Below, piece after piece: positions 1 to 8,723 of a stretch of 64,000 nt of DNA. Positions within the stretch are counted from its first letter, which is position 1. Every line of letters begins with the position of its first letter. The translations under genes and the position numbers were made by a program. Source of the DNA: Acidimicrobiaceae bacterium (GTDB lineage: Bacteria > Actinomycetota > Acidimicrobiia > Acidimicrobiales > RAAP-2); the NCBI GenBank assembly GCA_003153575.1, contig PLZW01000016.1, forward strand, positions 3,895 to 67,894, written 5' to 3'. The notes beneath the pieces were generated by a model. The model was not told where the DNA came from and ran no database searches. It saw only the letters and a list, made by a program, of their open reading frames with translations.

Positions 1-1
1 C

Positions 2-1465
2 GACGCCCAGGTCTTCTGGGACCCGGCCCTGCGCCCGTCCTCGTACCAAGGGGTGACCACGGTGGTCGCCGGGAACTGCGGCTTCACCATCGCCCCCACC
101 CGGCCGGAGCACCACCATGTGATCGTCCAGACGCTCGAGAACGTCGAGGACATGAACGCGGCATCGCTGACCGAGGGCATCGTGTGGGACTTCCAGACCT
201 ACCCCGAGTACCTCGAGCTCGTGGCGTCACGGGGCACACTGCTCAACTTCGCCTGCTACGTCGGACACAGCTCGGTCCGCCTGTTCGTCATGGGGGACGC
301 CGCCTACGAGCGGTCCGCCACCCCCGAGGAGATCGAGCGGATGTGCCAGATCGTGGTGGAGGCGATCGAGGCCGGGGCCGCCGGCTTCTCGACCAGCTTC
401 GCCTACACCCACCGGGGAATGAACGGCCTGCCCGTGCCCAGCCGGTTCGCCGAGCGCGACGAGGTGGAGGCGCTCTTCATGGCGGCCGGCAGCACGGGCA
501 AGGGCGTGGTGCTGGCCACGGCCGGCGATCAGTGCACCTACGCCGACATGTACGAGCTGCAGCCCCGCATCGGGCGGCCCTTCACCTACCCGATGTTCGC
601 CCTCACCGACGGGCGCAACCAGCCCCAGCTCGACCTGCAGAACGAGGCCGTGGCCAAGGGTCTCCAGGTCTGGCCCCAGGTGACCCCCCGGCCCCTGACC
701 ATGCAGTTCACCATGGACAGCCCGTTCAGCCTCAACGTGAGCCCGGTGGTCGGCGCGTTGATGGACCAGGACCGCGCTGCCCGGATCGCCGCCTACTCCG
801 ACCCTGAATGGCGGACGCGGGCGGCAGCCGACTTGGCCGAGCAGCCGATGCGGCCGCGGTGGGAGACCTGTGAGGTATCCGAGTCCGAGCGCCATCCCGA
901 GCTCGAGGGCGAGCGCGTCGACGCCATCGCCCGCCGGTGGGACTGCGACCCGTTCGACGTCATCTGCAGGCTGGCCGTCGAGGAGGACCTGTCCACCCGC
1001 TTCCGCATCTACATCGCCAACGACGAGCCGGACAGCGTGGGCGGCCTGCTCGCCCATGAGCAGATGGTCCTCGGGCTCTCAGACGCCGGCGCCCACATCG
1101 GCCAGCTGTGCGACGCGCCGCTCCCGACGGACCTGTTGGGCACGTGGGTCCGCGACCGCCAGGTACTTAACGTCGAGCACGCCGTGCGCAAGCTCACCGG
1201 GGAGCCGGCCGACATCTTCGGATTCGACCGACGGGGCTATCTACGCGAGGGCCACTGGGCCGACGTGTGCGTCTTCGACCCGGCCACTGTCTCGCCCGGC
1301 CCGATGAAGCGGGTGCGCGACTTTCCGGCGGGTGGCGAACGCCTGACGTGCGAGGAGCCCACCGGCCTCCGTCACGTGCTGGTCAACGGGGTGCCGATCC
1401 GGGTCGACGAGGTGGAGCTCCCCCTCGGGGACCTTCGCCCGGGCACGCGGCCCGTGCTCGTCTGA
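2..1465 (+). CDS. D-aminoacylase-type amidohydrolase, 5' end outside window
   Basis: C-terminal part of an N-acyl-D-amino-acid deacylase-like amidohydrolase, a metal-dependent TIM-barrel hydrolase that in characterised members releases the acyl group from N-acyl-D-amino acids. The frame is open from base 2, and the residues before the GTG at 53 (DAQVFWDP, then SSYQGV) already belong to the family, so that GTG is internal and the true start lies upstream. Landmarks seen are VVAGNCGFTIAP near the window edge, LGLSDAGAH (the conserved catalytic-region Asp) and the closing REGHWADVCVFDP strand. The N-terminal metal motif is not in the window. It ends 23 bases before the next plus-strand gene, probably on one transcript. 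The substrate is unknown; the family call is secure, the exact activity is not. Confidence 0.85.
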   Translation, partial: DAQVFWDPALRPSSYQGVTTVVAGNCGFTIAPTRPEHHHVIVQTLENVEDMNAASLTEGIVWDFQTYPEYLELVASRGTLLNFACYVGHSSVRLFVMGDAAYERSATPEEIERMCQIVVEAIEAGAAGFSTSFAYTHRGMNGLPVPSRFAERDEVEALFMAAGSTGKGVVLATAGDQCTYADMYELQPRIGRPFTYPMFALTDGRNQPQLDLQNEAVAKGLQVWPQVTPRPLTMQFTMDSPFSLNVSPVVGALMDQDRAARIAAYSDPEWRTRAAADLAEQPMRPRWETCEVSESERHPELEGERVDAIARRWDCDPFDVICRLAVEEDLSTRFRIYIANDEPDSVGGLLAHEQMVLGLSDAGAHIGQLCDAPLPTDLLGTWVRDRQVLNVEHAVRKLTGEPADIFGFDRRGYLREGHWADVCVFDPATVSPGPMKRVRDFPAGGERLTCEEPTGLRHVLVNGVPIRVDEVELPLGDLRPGTRPVLV

Positions 1466-1488
1466 CCCGTGCGCACGACGGTCCGCCG

Positions 1489-3114
1489 ATGAGGCCACTC
1501 CCCGAGCTCACCCCCTGGACCGAATGGTTCTGGACGTCCGGGGCCGACGGCACCCTCCGCATCCAGGGCTGCGCCGACTGCGGCACCCTGGTGCACCCAC
1601 CGGTCCCCGCGTGCCCGGTGTGCCGGAGCCGATCGTCGGCGCCGACAGCGGTCTCGGGGAGGGCCACGGTCGTCGGGTTCACGGTGAACCAGCACCAGTG
1701 GCACCCCGACCTGCCCGCTCCCTACGTCATCGCCGTGGTCGCACTGGCCGAGGACCCGGGCGTCCGCCTGACCACCAACATCGTCGGCTGTGACCCCGGC
1801 GACGTGCGGGTCGGCCTCGAGGCCCAGGTCCGATTCGAGCACGTCGAGGACGTATGGCTGCCCGTCTTCGAGTTGACCGGTGCGACCACCACGCCCGAGC
1901 CCGACGTCACCCCGAAGCTTTCCGCCCCCCGGGCCCCGCTCGGTGACGAACGGTTCGAGCACCGGGCCGTGCTCAGCGGCGTGGGCCGCTCGGCCCTCGG
2001 GCGCCGGCTGATGGTCGACCCCCTGTCCCTGACCGTCGACGCCTGCCTCGAGGCGGTGGCCGACGCCGGCTTGGAGCTGTCGGACATCGACGGGCTGTCC
2101 ACCTACCCGGGTCCCGCCGGCATGGGGATGAGCGAAGGCGGCGTGACCGCGGTCGAGGAGGCGCTCCGGCTGCACCCGACCTGGATCAACGGCGGGGGCG
2201 ACATCCCCGGTCCCGGCGGCGCCCTGATCGCCGCCATGCTCGCCATCTCCAGTGGCCTGTGCCGGCACGTCCTGTGCTTCCGCACCGTATGGGAGTCGAC
2301 GTTCGCCACCCTCGGCCTCCGACCGGCGGGTGGCGCACGTGCGTCGGGCGCCCAGCAGTGGCGGTCGCCCTTCGGCGCCCTGTCCGCTGCCAACTGGATC
2401 GCCATGAACGCCAACCAGTACCTGCACCGGTACGGGGCCACCAGGGAGATGCTCGGGATCATCGCCGTCAACGGCCGGACCAACGCCGGCCGCAACCCGG
2501 CGGCCATCTACCGGGAGCCGATGACGATGGACGACTACCTGTCGGCCCGACCCATCACCTCGCCGTTCGGGCTCTACGACTGCGACGTGCCCTGCGACGG
2601 CTCGATCGCCGTGGTGGTGTCCGACGCATCGGTGGCCGGCGACCTGCCCGGCACCGCCGTCCGCATCGAGGCCGTCGGCACCCAGATCCTCGAGCGGGTC
2701 TCGTGGGACCAGGGCACCATCACCCACGAGCCCCAGGTCCTCGGCCAGGCTGCCCACCTGTGGACCCGGACCGACCTGCGCCCGGCCGATGTCGACGTCG
2801 CCCTCGTGTACGACGGCTTCACCTTCAATGCCGTGTCGTGGCTCGAGGCGCTCGGCTTCTGTCCCATCGGCGAGGCCCAGGACTGGCTCGACGGGGGTCG
2901 GAGGATCGCCCTCGACGGCGAGCTCCCGGTCAACCCCCACGGCGGCCAGCTCAGCGAGGGCCGCACCCACGGGTTCGGCTTCGTCTACGAGGCGGTCAAG
3001 CAGCTCCGCCACGAGGCCGACGGGCGTCAGGTGGCCGACGCCGCCACGGCCGTCGTCACCACCGGCGGCGGGACTCCGTCGGGCGTCCTGCTGCTCCAGC
3101 GGGACCAGGCGTAG
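1489..3114 (+). CDS. DUF35 (OB-fold/Zn-ribbon) fused to Ltp2-like thiolase-fold aldolase
   Basis: A 541-residue two-domain protein. Residues 1 to about 135 form a DUF35 module: a zinc ribbon with two CxxC pairs (CADC, CPVC), then an OB-fold. From about 160 on it has a thiolase fold of the lipid-transfer/SCP-x type. The nucleophilic Cys loop of thiolases is replaced here by NGGGDIPGPGG, and the C-terminal loop reads NPHGGQLSEGRTHG. Both resemble Ltp2, the retro-aldolase that cleaves steroid side chains in complex with the separate DUF35 subunit ChsH2. I infer aldol cleavage of a beta-hydroxyacyl-CoA with the partner built in. Start chosen at the ATG 23 bases after the preceding stop, where DUF35 homology begins. 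No MaoC hydratase gene is adjacent. Alternative: a thiolase of unusual chemistry. Confidence 0.8.
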   Translation: MRPLPELTPWTEWFWTSGADGTLRIQGCADCGTLVHPPVPACPVCRSRSSAPTAVSGRATVVGFTVNQHQWHPDLPAPYVIAVVALAEDPGVRLTTNIVGCDPGDVRVGLEAQVRFEHVEDVWLPVFELTGATTTPEPDVTPKLSAPRAPLGDERFEHRAVLSGVGRSALGRRLMVDPLSLTVDACLEAVADAGLELSDIDGLSTYPGPAGMGMSEGGVTAVEEALRLHPTWINGGGDIPGPGGALIAAMLAISSGLCRHVLCFRTVWESTFATLGLRPAGGARASGAQQWRSPFGALSAANWIAMNANQYLHRYGATREMLGIIAVNGRTNAGRNPAAIYREPMTMDDYLSARPITSPFGLYDCDVPCDGSIAVVVSDASVAGDLPGTAVRIEAVGTQILERVSWDQGTITHEPQVLGQAAHLWTRTDLRPADVDVALVYDGFTFNAVSWLEALGFCPIGEAQDWLDGGRRIALDGELPVNPHGGQLSEGRTHGFGFVYEAVKQLRHEADGRQVADAATAVVTTGGGTPSGVLLLQRDQA

Positions 3115-3154
3115 GGTTCCTCGGCCGCGGCCACGCCGGCGGTGCGCCAGCTCC

Positions 3155-4096
3155 TCAGCCGGAACGGCGCGCCTGTTCGAACGTGTGCCGGAGCCACCGG
3201 CCGGTGCGCTCGAAGGCCAGGGCGGCGGCCGGGAAGCCGAAGTTGACGAAGCCGTGGGGCTGGCCCGGATAGCAGACCTCCTCGACGTCGACCCCGTCGG
3301 CCCGGAGACGTTCGGCGTAGGCGCGTCCCTCGTCCCGGAGCATGTCGCACCCGCCCAGGACGACCAGGGCCGGTGGAAGCCCGGCCAACGACGGAGCGAA
3401 GAGCGGGGCGGCGTACGGGTCGTCGTCGAGGTCGCGGCCGCCGCTGTACGCCGCCCAAAAGGCCTCGCCGGACTCGAGGCTGATGACGAGCCCGCTGAAC
3501 TCCTCCCGGGAACCCAGGATCTTCGAGCCGGCGACCGCCGGGTAGATCAGCACCTGCCCGACCGGTGCGGCACCGCCGGCGTCGCGCAGACGGAGCGCCA
3601 CTGCCGCGGCCATGGTGCCGCCGGCGCTCTCACCGGCCACGGCCACCGCGGTTGGCGGCAGGCCGAACGGTCCGCTCTCGTCCAGTGCCCATCGGGTCAC
3701 GGCCACGCAGTCGTCGACGGCGGCCGGGTAGGGGTCCTCCGGGGCCAGGCGGTAGCCCACCGACACGACCACCGCACCGGAGGCGTGGGCGATCTCGCGG
3801 GCCACACCGTCCATGACACCGATGCTCCCCATGACGTGCCCCCCGCCGTGGAAGTACACGACCAGGCCCGTGGGGTCGCCGTCATTGCGGTAGATCCGGA
3901 TGGGGATGTCCCCCACGTGTTCGTCGTCGACATGGTCGATCTCCTGGGTCAGCTGGGGTCCGTAGTCGCCGCGGGCCAACTCGAGCAGCTCCGGCACCAG
4001 TTCGCCGCCCGGCGCCGCCCGATCAGGGTTGGCCGCCATCCACTCGACCACCCAGGGGTCGAGTACGCCCTCGTCGCTGACGGGTGTGTCGCTCAT
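3155..4096 (-). CDS. HSL-family alpha/beta-hydrolase (esterase/lipase)
   Basis: A 313-residue cytoplasmic carboxylesterase of the hormone-sensitive-lipase family. The oxyanion-hole motif HGGG (in VVYFHGGGHVMG), the nucleophile elbow GESAGG and a C-terminal catalytic His in GQPHGFV are all present, with the acid Asp expected in LVVLGGCD. No signal peptide or membrane segment is visible. It is the last gene of a five-gene minus-strand operon, starting four bases after the stop of the Rossmann reductase gene. The context suggests hydrolysis of an ester or lactone intermediate in a CoA-linked pathway; the substrate is not determinable. It converges with the DUF35-aldolase gene across a 40-base gap. 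Confidence 0.88.
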   Translation of the reverse strand: MSDTPVSDEGVLDPWVVEWMAANPDRAAPGGELVPELLELARGDYGPQLTQEIDHVDDEHVGDIPIRIYRNDGDPTGLVVYFHGGGHVMGSIGVMDGVAREIAHASGAVVVSVGYRLAPEDPYPAAVDDCVAVTRWALDESGPFGLPPTAVAVAGESAGGTMAAAVALRLRDAGGAAPVGQVLIYPAVAGSKILGSREEFSGLVISLESGEAFWAAYSGGRDLDDDPYAAPLFAPSLAGLPPALVVLGGCDMLRDEGRAYAERLRADGVDVEEVCYPGQPHGFVNFGFPAAALAFERTGRWLRHTFEQARRSG

Positions 4097-4100
4097 CTCC

Positions 4101-5177
4101 TCATCCCTTCTGTCCGAGGTCGGCCACGATCTGTGGCAGGTCGACTGTGGTCCGGATGCCCGGGAGCGCCTCGCAGACCACGGGCACGGCGTTAACGGCG
4201 CGGTTGGCGGTGTAGCCGGGCGTGGATTCCGCCATCAGCTCCAGCGGGACGTCCAGACGGAGGTCCATGACCAGGGGACAGTCCCCCTCGACGGTCACCC
4301 GCCAGCCCCCCGGTTGCAGGCCCCACGACGCGTCGATCTCGGTGGAGCAGTACCAGGTGGCGCTGAACCTGAGCAGCTCCTCGCCGAGGTGGCGGCCCAC
4401 GACGTGCATGCGTTGACCGGCGACGGTGCCGGCCGGAATGGTCCCCGCCGCGATCTCGATGTCGCGGACGGCTGTCGCCACCTCCCCGGTGGACTCCACC
4501 GACTCGAGCGGCATCCCCAACGCGTCCCCGATGAGCCGGAGCGAGGGCCCGAAGGACTCGGCGCCGTGGGCCCAGCGCCGGGGGTCGAATGTGGAAGGGT
4601 CCTGGCCGTAGCCCATCAGGTCGAAGAGGAGCACGGGAGAGTTGCGGCTGGACAGGTCGGCGAACTCGGCGATGTGCAGCCGGTCGAGGCGGCGCTGGAG
4701 GGAGGTCAGCACGATGGGCACCGCCTCCGAGATGAACCCCGGGCTGCTCCCGGTGCTGTGGATCGACGACCCGCCGGCGGCGCAGGCCGCCTCGATGCGC
4801 TCGCGCACCGCCGGCCCCATGCTCCCGGGGTGGTGGAACCCGCCGGTGGTCGACACGACGTTGCTCCCGGCGGCCAAGAGTGCGCACAGCACTTCGACGT
4901 CGTATCCCTGCTGCATGTAGAGCACGCAGTCCGGCCGCAGGGCCAGGATCTCCTCGACGTCGTCCGTGGCGATTATGCCGGTGGCCGCCATGCCGGCGGC
5001 GTCCAGCCCGCTCAGCGCTCCGGCGTCCTCGCCCACTTTGGCGGGATCGGAGACGCGCACTCCTACCAGGTCGAGCCGGGGATGTTGGATGACAGCCCGC
5101 AGGGAGCGGGCGCCGATGTTGCCCGTCGCCCACTGCACGACCCGGTAGGTGGGCAGCGTGGTCAGCGGGTCGTTCAT
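4101..5177 (-). CDS. DapB-like NAD(P)-dependent Rossmann dehydrogenase
   Basis: A 358-residue protein of the dihydrodipicolinate-reductase-like superfamily that includes 2,4-diaminopentanoate dehydrogenase. The N-terminal nucleotide-binding fold is seen in YRVVQWATGNIG. Start at ATG 5177 is chosen because it overlaps the upstream stop as ATGA and puts the Rossmann strand close to the N-terminus; longer frames upstream lie inside the preceding gene. Fourth gene of the operon running from 8669 to 3155. The superfamily reduces or oxidises C=N or C=O bonds of amino-acid-derived substrates; in this operon it may act on a product of the CitE-like lyase. The specific reaction is unknown. Confidence 0.78.
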   Translation of the reverse strand: MNDPLTTLPTYRVVQWATGNIGARSLRAVIQHPRLDLVGVRVSDPAKVGEDAGALSGLDAAGMAATGIIATDDVEEILALRPDCVLYMQQGYDVEVLCALLAAGSNVVSTTGGFHHPGSMGPAVRERIEAACAAGGSSIHSTGSSPGFISEAVPIVLTSLQRRLDRLHIAEFADLSSRNSPVLLFDLMGYGQDPSTFDPRRWAHGAESFGPSLRLIGDALGMPLESVESTGEVATAVRDIEIAAGTIPAGTVAGQRMHVVGRHLGEELLRFSATWYCSTEIDASWGLQPGGWRVTVEGDCPLVMDLRLDVPLELMAESTPGYTANRAVNAVPVVCEALPGIRTTVDLPQIVADLGQKG

Positions 5178-6097
5178 GACGCCGAGCGCTCGGAGGCGAC
5201 GAGTGCGGCCTTGTGCAGGACGTTGGCGGCCAGCCGCATGTGGGCGGCATCCACCAGCCGGCCGTCCCGCCCGATGGCGCCGATTCCCTCGGCCTCCGAC
5301 GCGCGGTAGACGGCGATGGACTCCTCGGCGTCCCGGATCTCCGCCTCGGTGGGGGCGAAGACGGCGTTGGCGATGGGGATCTGGTCGGGATGGATGGCCC
5401 ACTTCCCGTCGTACCCGAGCAGGCTGGCGTGCCCGGCCGACCGGCGGTAGCCCTCCGGGTCGCCGTAGGCCGGGTACGGCGCATCGATGGCGTCGATGCC
5501 CGCGGCGCGGGCGGCAGTCAGGATCTGCACCCTCGCATGGTGCCAGAAGTCACCGGGGTACTCGCCCACCGGGTCGAAGTTCCCGTCCACCCGGGCGTGC
5601 AGCGAGGCGGACAGGTCGCCGGCGCCGAAGATGATGGCCTCGAGCCGGTCGCTCGCACGGGCGATCTCGGCGGCGTTGGACAGGCCCTCGGCCTCTTCGA
5701 TCAGCACCTCGAGCCCGATGCGTTTGGTCAGGCCGAGCTTGGTCTCGAGCTGGGTGAGGAGGACGTCGAACCACCACACGTCCCGGGCGGACCGCGCCTT
5801 CGGCACGATGATGACGTCGAGGGCGTCGCGGGCGCCCGTCACCACCTCGACCACGTCGCCGTAGCACCACGGGGTCTCCAGCCCGTTGACCCGAACGGCC
5901 CGCACCACGCGACCCCAGTCCTGGTTGACCAGGGCGTTGACGGCGATGGCCCGGGCCGACTCCTTGACCACCGGCGCGCAGGCATCCTCCAGGTCCAAGA
6001 ACACGAGATCGGCTCCGGAGCTCGGCGCCTTGGCACACATGCGCTCGCTGCTGGCCGGGGTGGCCAGCTCGGAACGTCGGGCTCGGGGTTCGTACAC
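5174..6097 (-). CDS. CitE-like (HpcH/HpaI) CoA-ester lyase
   Basis: A 307-residue TIM-barrel enzyme of the citrate-lyase beta-subunit/malyl-CoA lyase family. These Mg-dependent enzymes make or break C-C bonds between an acyl-CoA (often acetyl-CoA or propionyl-CoA) and glyoxylate, oxaloacetate or related oxo acids. Diagnostic features are the N-terminal TPASSERM phosphate/CoA-binding segment, LDLEDA with the metal-binding acidic residue, and a second acidic site in LIEEAEGL. The start is GTG at 6097, with GGAGG six bases upstream. Its stop overlaps the next start (ATGA). It sits directly after a CoA transferase, which could supply its CoA ester. Real malyl-CoA or citramalyl-CoA lyase activity would need testing. 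Confidence 0.85.
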   Translation of the reverse strand: MYEPRARRSELATPASSERMCAKAPSSGADLVFLDLEDACAPVVKESARAIAVNALVNQDWGRVVRAVRVNGLETPWCYGDVVEVVTGARDALDVIIVPKARSARDVWWFDVLLTQLETKLGLTKRIGLEVLIEEAEGLSNAAEIARASDRLEAIIFGAGDLSASLHARVDGNFDPVGEYPGDFWHHARVQILTAARAAGIDAIDAPYPAYGDPEGYRRSAGHASLLGYDGKWAIHPDQIPIANAVFAPTEAEIRDAEESIAVYRASEAEGIGAIGRDGRLVDAAHMRLAANVLHKAALVASERSAS

Positions 6098-6121
6098 GGG
6101 TGCCTCCGTCGGTGGGGGTGA

Positions 6122-7324
6122 TCAGATGACGCCGGCCGCCCGGAGGGTGGCGATGCGGTCCGGGGCGAGGCCGAGCAGACCACCGTAGACGGCGTCGTTC
6201 TCGGCGCCCAGGTGCTGGCCGAGGTGGTCGATCCGCCCCGGGGTCTCCGACAGCTGGGCCAGCGGTGCCTGGACCCGGACCGGGCCGAGGTCGGGGTCGT
6301 CGAACCGGGGGAAGGTCCCCCGTGACCGCAGGTGCTCGTCGTCGAGCAGTTGCTGGGCGTCGTAGACGGGGGCGGCGGCCACGTCGGCGTCGAGGAACAC
6401 CTCCATCACCTCGTCGAGGGTCCGCTCGGCGATCCACTCGGCGACCATGGCGTCGATCTCGGTGCCTCGGGCCTGGCGGCGGACGGGGTCCACGTAGTCG
6501 GCGTCCTCGGCCAGGTCGTCCCGGCCGATGCACCGGAAGACCCGCACCACGATGTTGGCCGAGGCGCTGGAGATGGCCAGCCACTTCCCGTCGGCCGTCA
6601 GGTAGGCGTTCCGGGGTGCGCTGGCGGCGAGGTGGTTGCCCACCCGGCCGGCCACGGTGCCCAGCTGGTCGAACGCCAGGGTCGACGACTCGATGAGGCG
6701 GGCCAGGGGCTCGACCAGGTTGACGTCGACCAGCTGGCCCGTCCCCCCGCGGAGGTCGCGGTGGTACAGGGCCATCATCACCGCCCACGTCGCCGCCTGG
6801 GCGGCCACGCCGTCGGCCAGCATGAACGGCGGGAGGGTCGGGGGGCCATCGGGCTGCCCGGTCACCTGGGCGAAGCCGCTCATGGCCTCGGCCAGGGTGC
6901 CGAAGCCCGGCCGGTCGCTGGCGGGCCCACCCCGGCCGTAGCCGCTGAGATGGAGCATCACCAACTGCGGATGGCGCCGATGGACCGACTCGTAGTCGAG
7001 TCCCCACCGGAGCAGGGCGCTCGGGCGGTTGCCGACCACGAGCACGTCGGTCACGTCGAGCAGCTGGTGGAACACCTCCTGGCCGTCGTGCTGGCGCAGG
7101 TCCAGAGTGACGCAGCGCTTGTTGCGGCTGACGCTCTTCCACACCAGGCCGATGTCGTCCTTGGTGGGTCCCCAGGTCCGCAGGGGGTCGCCGGAGCCGG
7201 GCTGCTCCACCTTGACGACCTCGGCGCCGAACTCGCCGAGCATGGTGGCCACCATCGGGCCGGCCACCAAGGTGGCGGCGTCGACGACCCGGAGCCCGAC
7301 CAGCGGGCCCGGGGCGTCAACCAT
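6122..7324 (-). CDS. Family III (CaiB/BaiF) CoA transferase lacking the usual Asp
   Basis: A 400-residue class III CoA transferase, which moves CoA between carboxylic acids through an enzyme-bound anhydride. The family start LRVVDAATLVAGP, the segment EFGAEVVKVE and the C-terminal AAPVYDAQQLL region are clear. At the position where these enzymes usually carry the catalytic Asp (pattern RPxFD), this protein reads RPGFGTLAEAMSG, so Gly replaces Asp. Similar variants occur in my memory of actinobacterial paralogues, so this may mark a subfamily rather than a broken gene. ATG 7324 is preferred because the family N-terminus follows directly; it overlaps the upstream gene by 8 bases. Second gene of the operon. 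Confidence 0.85.
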   Translation of the reverse strand: MVDAPGPLVGLRVVDAATLVAGPMVATMLGEFGAEVVKVEQPGSGDPLRTWGPTKDDIGLVWKSVSRNKRCVTLDLRQHDGQEVFHQLLDVTDVLVVGNRPSALLRWGLDYESVHRRHPQLVMLHLSGYGRGGPASDRPGFGTLAEAMSGFAQVTGQPDGPPTLPPFMLADGVAAQAATWAVMMALYHRDLRGGTGQLVDVNLVEPLARLIESSTLAFDQLGTVAGRVGNHLAASAPRNAYLTADGKWLAISSASANIVVRVFRCIGRDDLAEDADYVDPVRRQARGTEIDAMVAEWIAERTLDEVMEVFLDADVAAAPVYDAQQLLDDEHLRSRGTFPRFDDPDLGPVRVQAPLAQLSETPGRIDHLGQHLGAENDAVYGGLLGLAPDRIATLRAAGVI

Positions 7325-8669
7325 GGGCACCGCACTCGGGCCGGACGAGCCCCAGGTTCTCGCGGAGGGTGGCACCGGTGTAGCGGTCCCGGAAGACGCC
7401 CCGGCGCTGGAGTTCCGGCACCACCAGCCGCACGATGTCTTCGTAGGCCCCGGGGCTGTGGGTGGCGGCGATCACGAACCCGTCGCAGGCCTCGGTCTCG
7501 AACCACTCCTCCATCTGATCGGCGACCTCAGCCCCGGTGCCGACGAAGCGCGGGCCCTGGAGCAGCGTGGCCCGGTGCCCGGCCAGGTCGGCCAAGGTGA
7601 CCGTCCCCCCGATGTGGGCGCGTAGGTTCTGGACCAGCCCGCGGATGCCGGAGACCGACTCGATGAGCTCGTCCGTGATGGGCGTGTCGAGGGCCAGCCC
7701 GGAGAAGTCGTAGTTCATCAGCTCGGACAGCAGGGTCAGCGAGGCCATGGGGTCGACGAAGTCGTGCAGGAACATCTGTTCGCGCTGCTGGGCCTGGGCC
7801 GTCGACTCCCCCAGCACCGTGTACGCCATCGGCAGCATCTTGACCGAGTCGGGATCCCGCCCGTCCTGGGCGATGCGCTCCTTCTGGTCCTTGAAGTGGG
7901 TCCGGGCCACCTCGATGCTGGGATCGCCGGTGAAGATGACCTCGGCCCACCGCGCGGCGAAGTCCCGTCCGCGCCCGGACGAGCCGGCCTGCAGCAGGAC
8001 GGGTCGGCCCTGCGGCGTGCGCGGCACGGTCAGGGGCCCGCGCACCTTGAACCAGGCGCCGTCGTAGTTGAGCTCGTGGACCTTGGCGGGATCGGCGAAG
8101 ATACCGTTGGCCCGGTCGAGGACCAGCGCGTCGTCCTCCCACGAGTCCCACAACCCGGTGGTGGCCTCCAGGAACTCGTCGGCCCGGTCGTAGCGGGCGT
8201 CGTGGTCCAGCACCTGGTCGACGCCGTAGTTCTGCGCCTCGCTGTCGTTCACCGAGGTCACCACGTTCCAGGCCGCCCGACCGCCGGTCAGGTGGTCCAG
8301 GGTGGCGAAGGTTCGGGCCACATGGAACGGGGAGTAGTAGGTGGTCGAGTACGTCGCACCCAGACCGATCGACCGGGTGGCGCCGGCGATGACGCCCAGC
8401 ACGATGCTGAGGTCGAGCTTGACCGGTCGGGCGCCGTACCGGACGGCTTCGGCCACCGAGCCCCCGTAGATGCCGGGCATGGCCAGGCGGTCGTCGAAGA
8501 ACATCATGTCGAAGCAGCCCTCTTCGAGGGTGCGCCCGAGCTTCTCGTAGTAGCTCGCCTTCAGGAATCCGTGCTCGGTGGCCGGATGGCGCCACGACCC
8601 GGCGTAGACGGTGGCGTTTCCTGCCTGCATGAACCCCACGAGCGACATCTGCTTCACCGGAATCACCAC
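7317..8669 (-). CDS. NtaA/DszA-family FMN-dependent monooxygenase
   Basis: A 450-residue luciferase-fold monooxygenase of the nitrilotriacetate/dibenzothiophene-sulfone/pristinamycin (NtaA-SnaA-DszA) type. These use reduced FMN from a separate reductase to oxygenate sulfones, amines or ketones. Features are SWRHP near the N-terminus, FDMMFFDDRLA, the long TSVNDSEAQNYG insertion and LLQAGSSGRGRDFAAR, all characteristic of this branch. Length matches the family. The start may be GTG 8669, the next GTG (8666) or ATG 8648, none with a strong Shine-Dalgarno. It is the first gene of the five-gene operon and is transcribed away from the GntR gene, a common arrangement for regulator and target. The flavin reductase is not nearby. 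Confidence 0.88.
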   Translation of the reverse strand: MVIPVKQMSLVGFMQAGNATVYAGSWRHPATEHGFLKASYYEKLGRTLEEGCFDMMFFDDRLAMPGIYGGSVAEAVRYGARPVKLDLSIVLGVIAGATRSIGLGATYSTTYYSPFHVARTFATLDHLTGGRAAWNVVTSVNDSEAQNYGVDQVLDHDARYDRADEFLEATTGLWDSWEDDALVLDRANGIFADPAKVHELNYDGAWFKVRGPLTVPRTPQGRPVLLQAGSSGRGRDFAARWAEVIFTGDPSIEVARTHFKDQKERIAQDGRDPDSVKMLPMAYTVLGESTAQAQQREQMFLHDFVDPMASLTLLSELMNYDFSGLALDTPITDELIESVSGIRGLVQNLRAHIGGTVTLADLAGHRATLLQGPRFVGTGAEVADQMEEWFETEACDGFVIAATHSPGAYEDIVRLVVPELQRRGVFRDRYTGATLRENLGLVRPECGAHG

Positions 8670-8687
8670 TGCTCTCGTCGCTGGTCG

Positions 8688-8716
8688 TTGACTTCGAACG
8701 GCCGTTGAAATATAGA
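8688..8716 (+). promoter_or_regulatory. Promoter of GntR gene with internal palindrome
   Basis: TTGACT (8688-8693) and TATAGA (8711-8716) are separated by exactly 17 bases and form the best sigma70-like promoter in the window. The -10 box ends seven bases before the GntR ATG at 8724, so transcription should start at or next to the A of the start codon, giving a leaderless mRNA. The spacer contains the perfect palindrome AACGGCCGTT (8697-8706), extended imperfectly to TTCGAACGGCCGTTGAA. Its place between the promoter elements and between divergent genes makes it a likely GntR operator. Confidence 0.65.
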
Positions 8717-8723
8717 ATGTGAT

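Noticed and set aside
53-1465. GTG at 53 as start of the D-aminoacylase gene
   Set aside because: Family sequence continues in frame back to base 2, so the gene begins before the window.
1372-3012. Minus-strand open frame of over 500 codons
   Set aside because: Antisense shadow of the DUF35-aldolase fusion; low-complexity Gly/Arg/Pro-rich translation.
3123-3132. GGCCGCGGCC palindrome between convergent genes
   Set aside because: Too short and GC-rich to call a terminator; expected by chance here.
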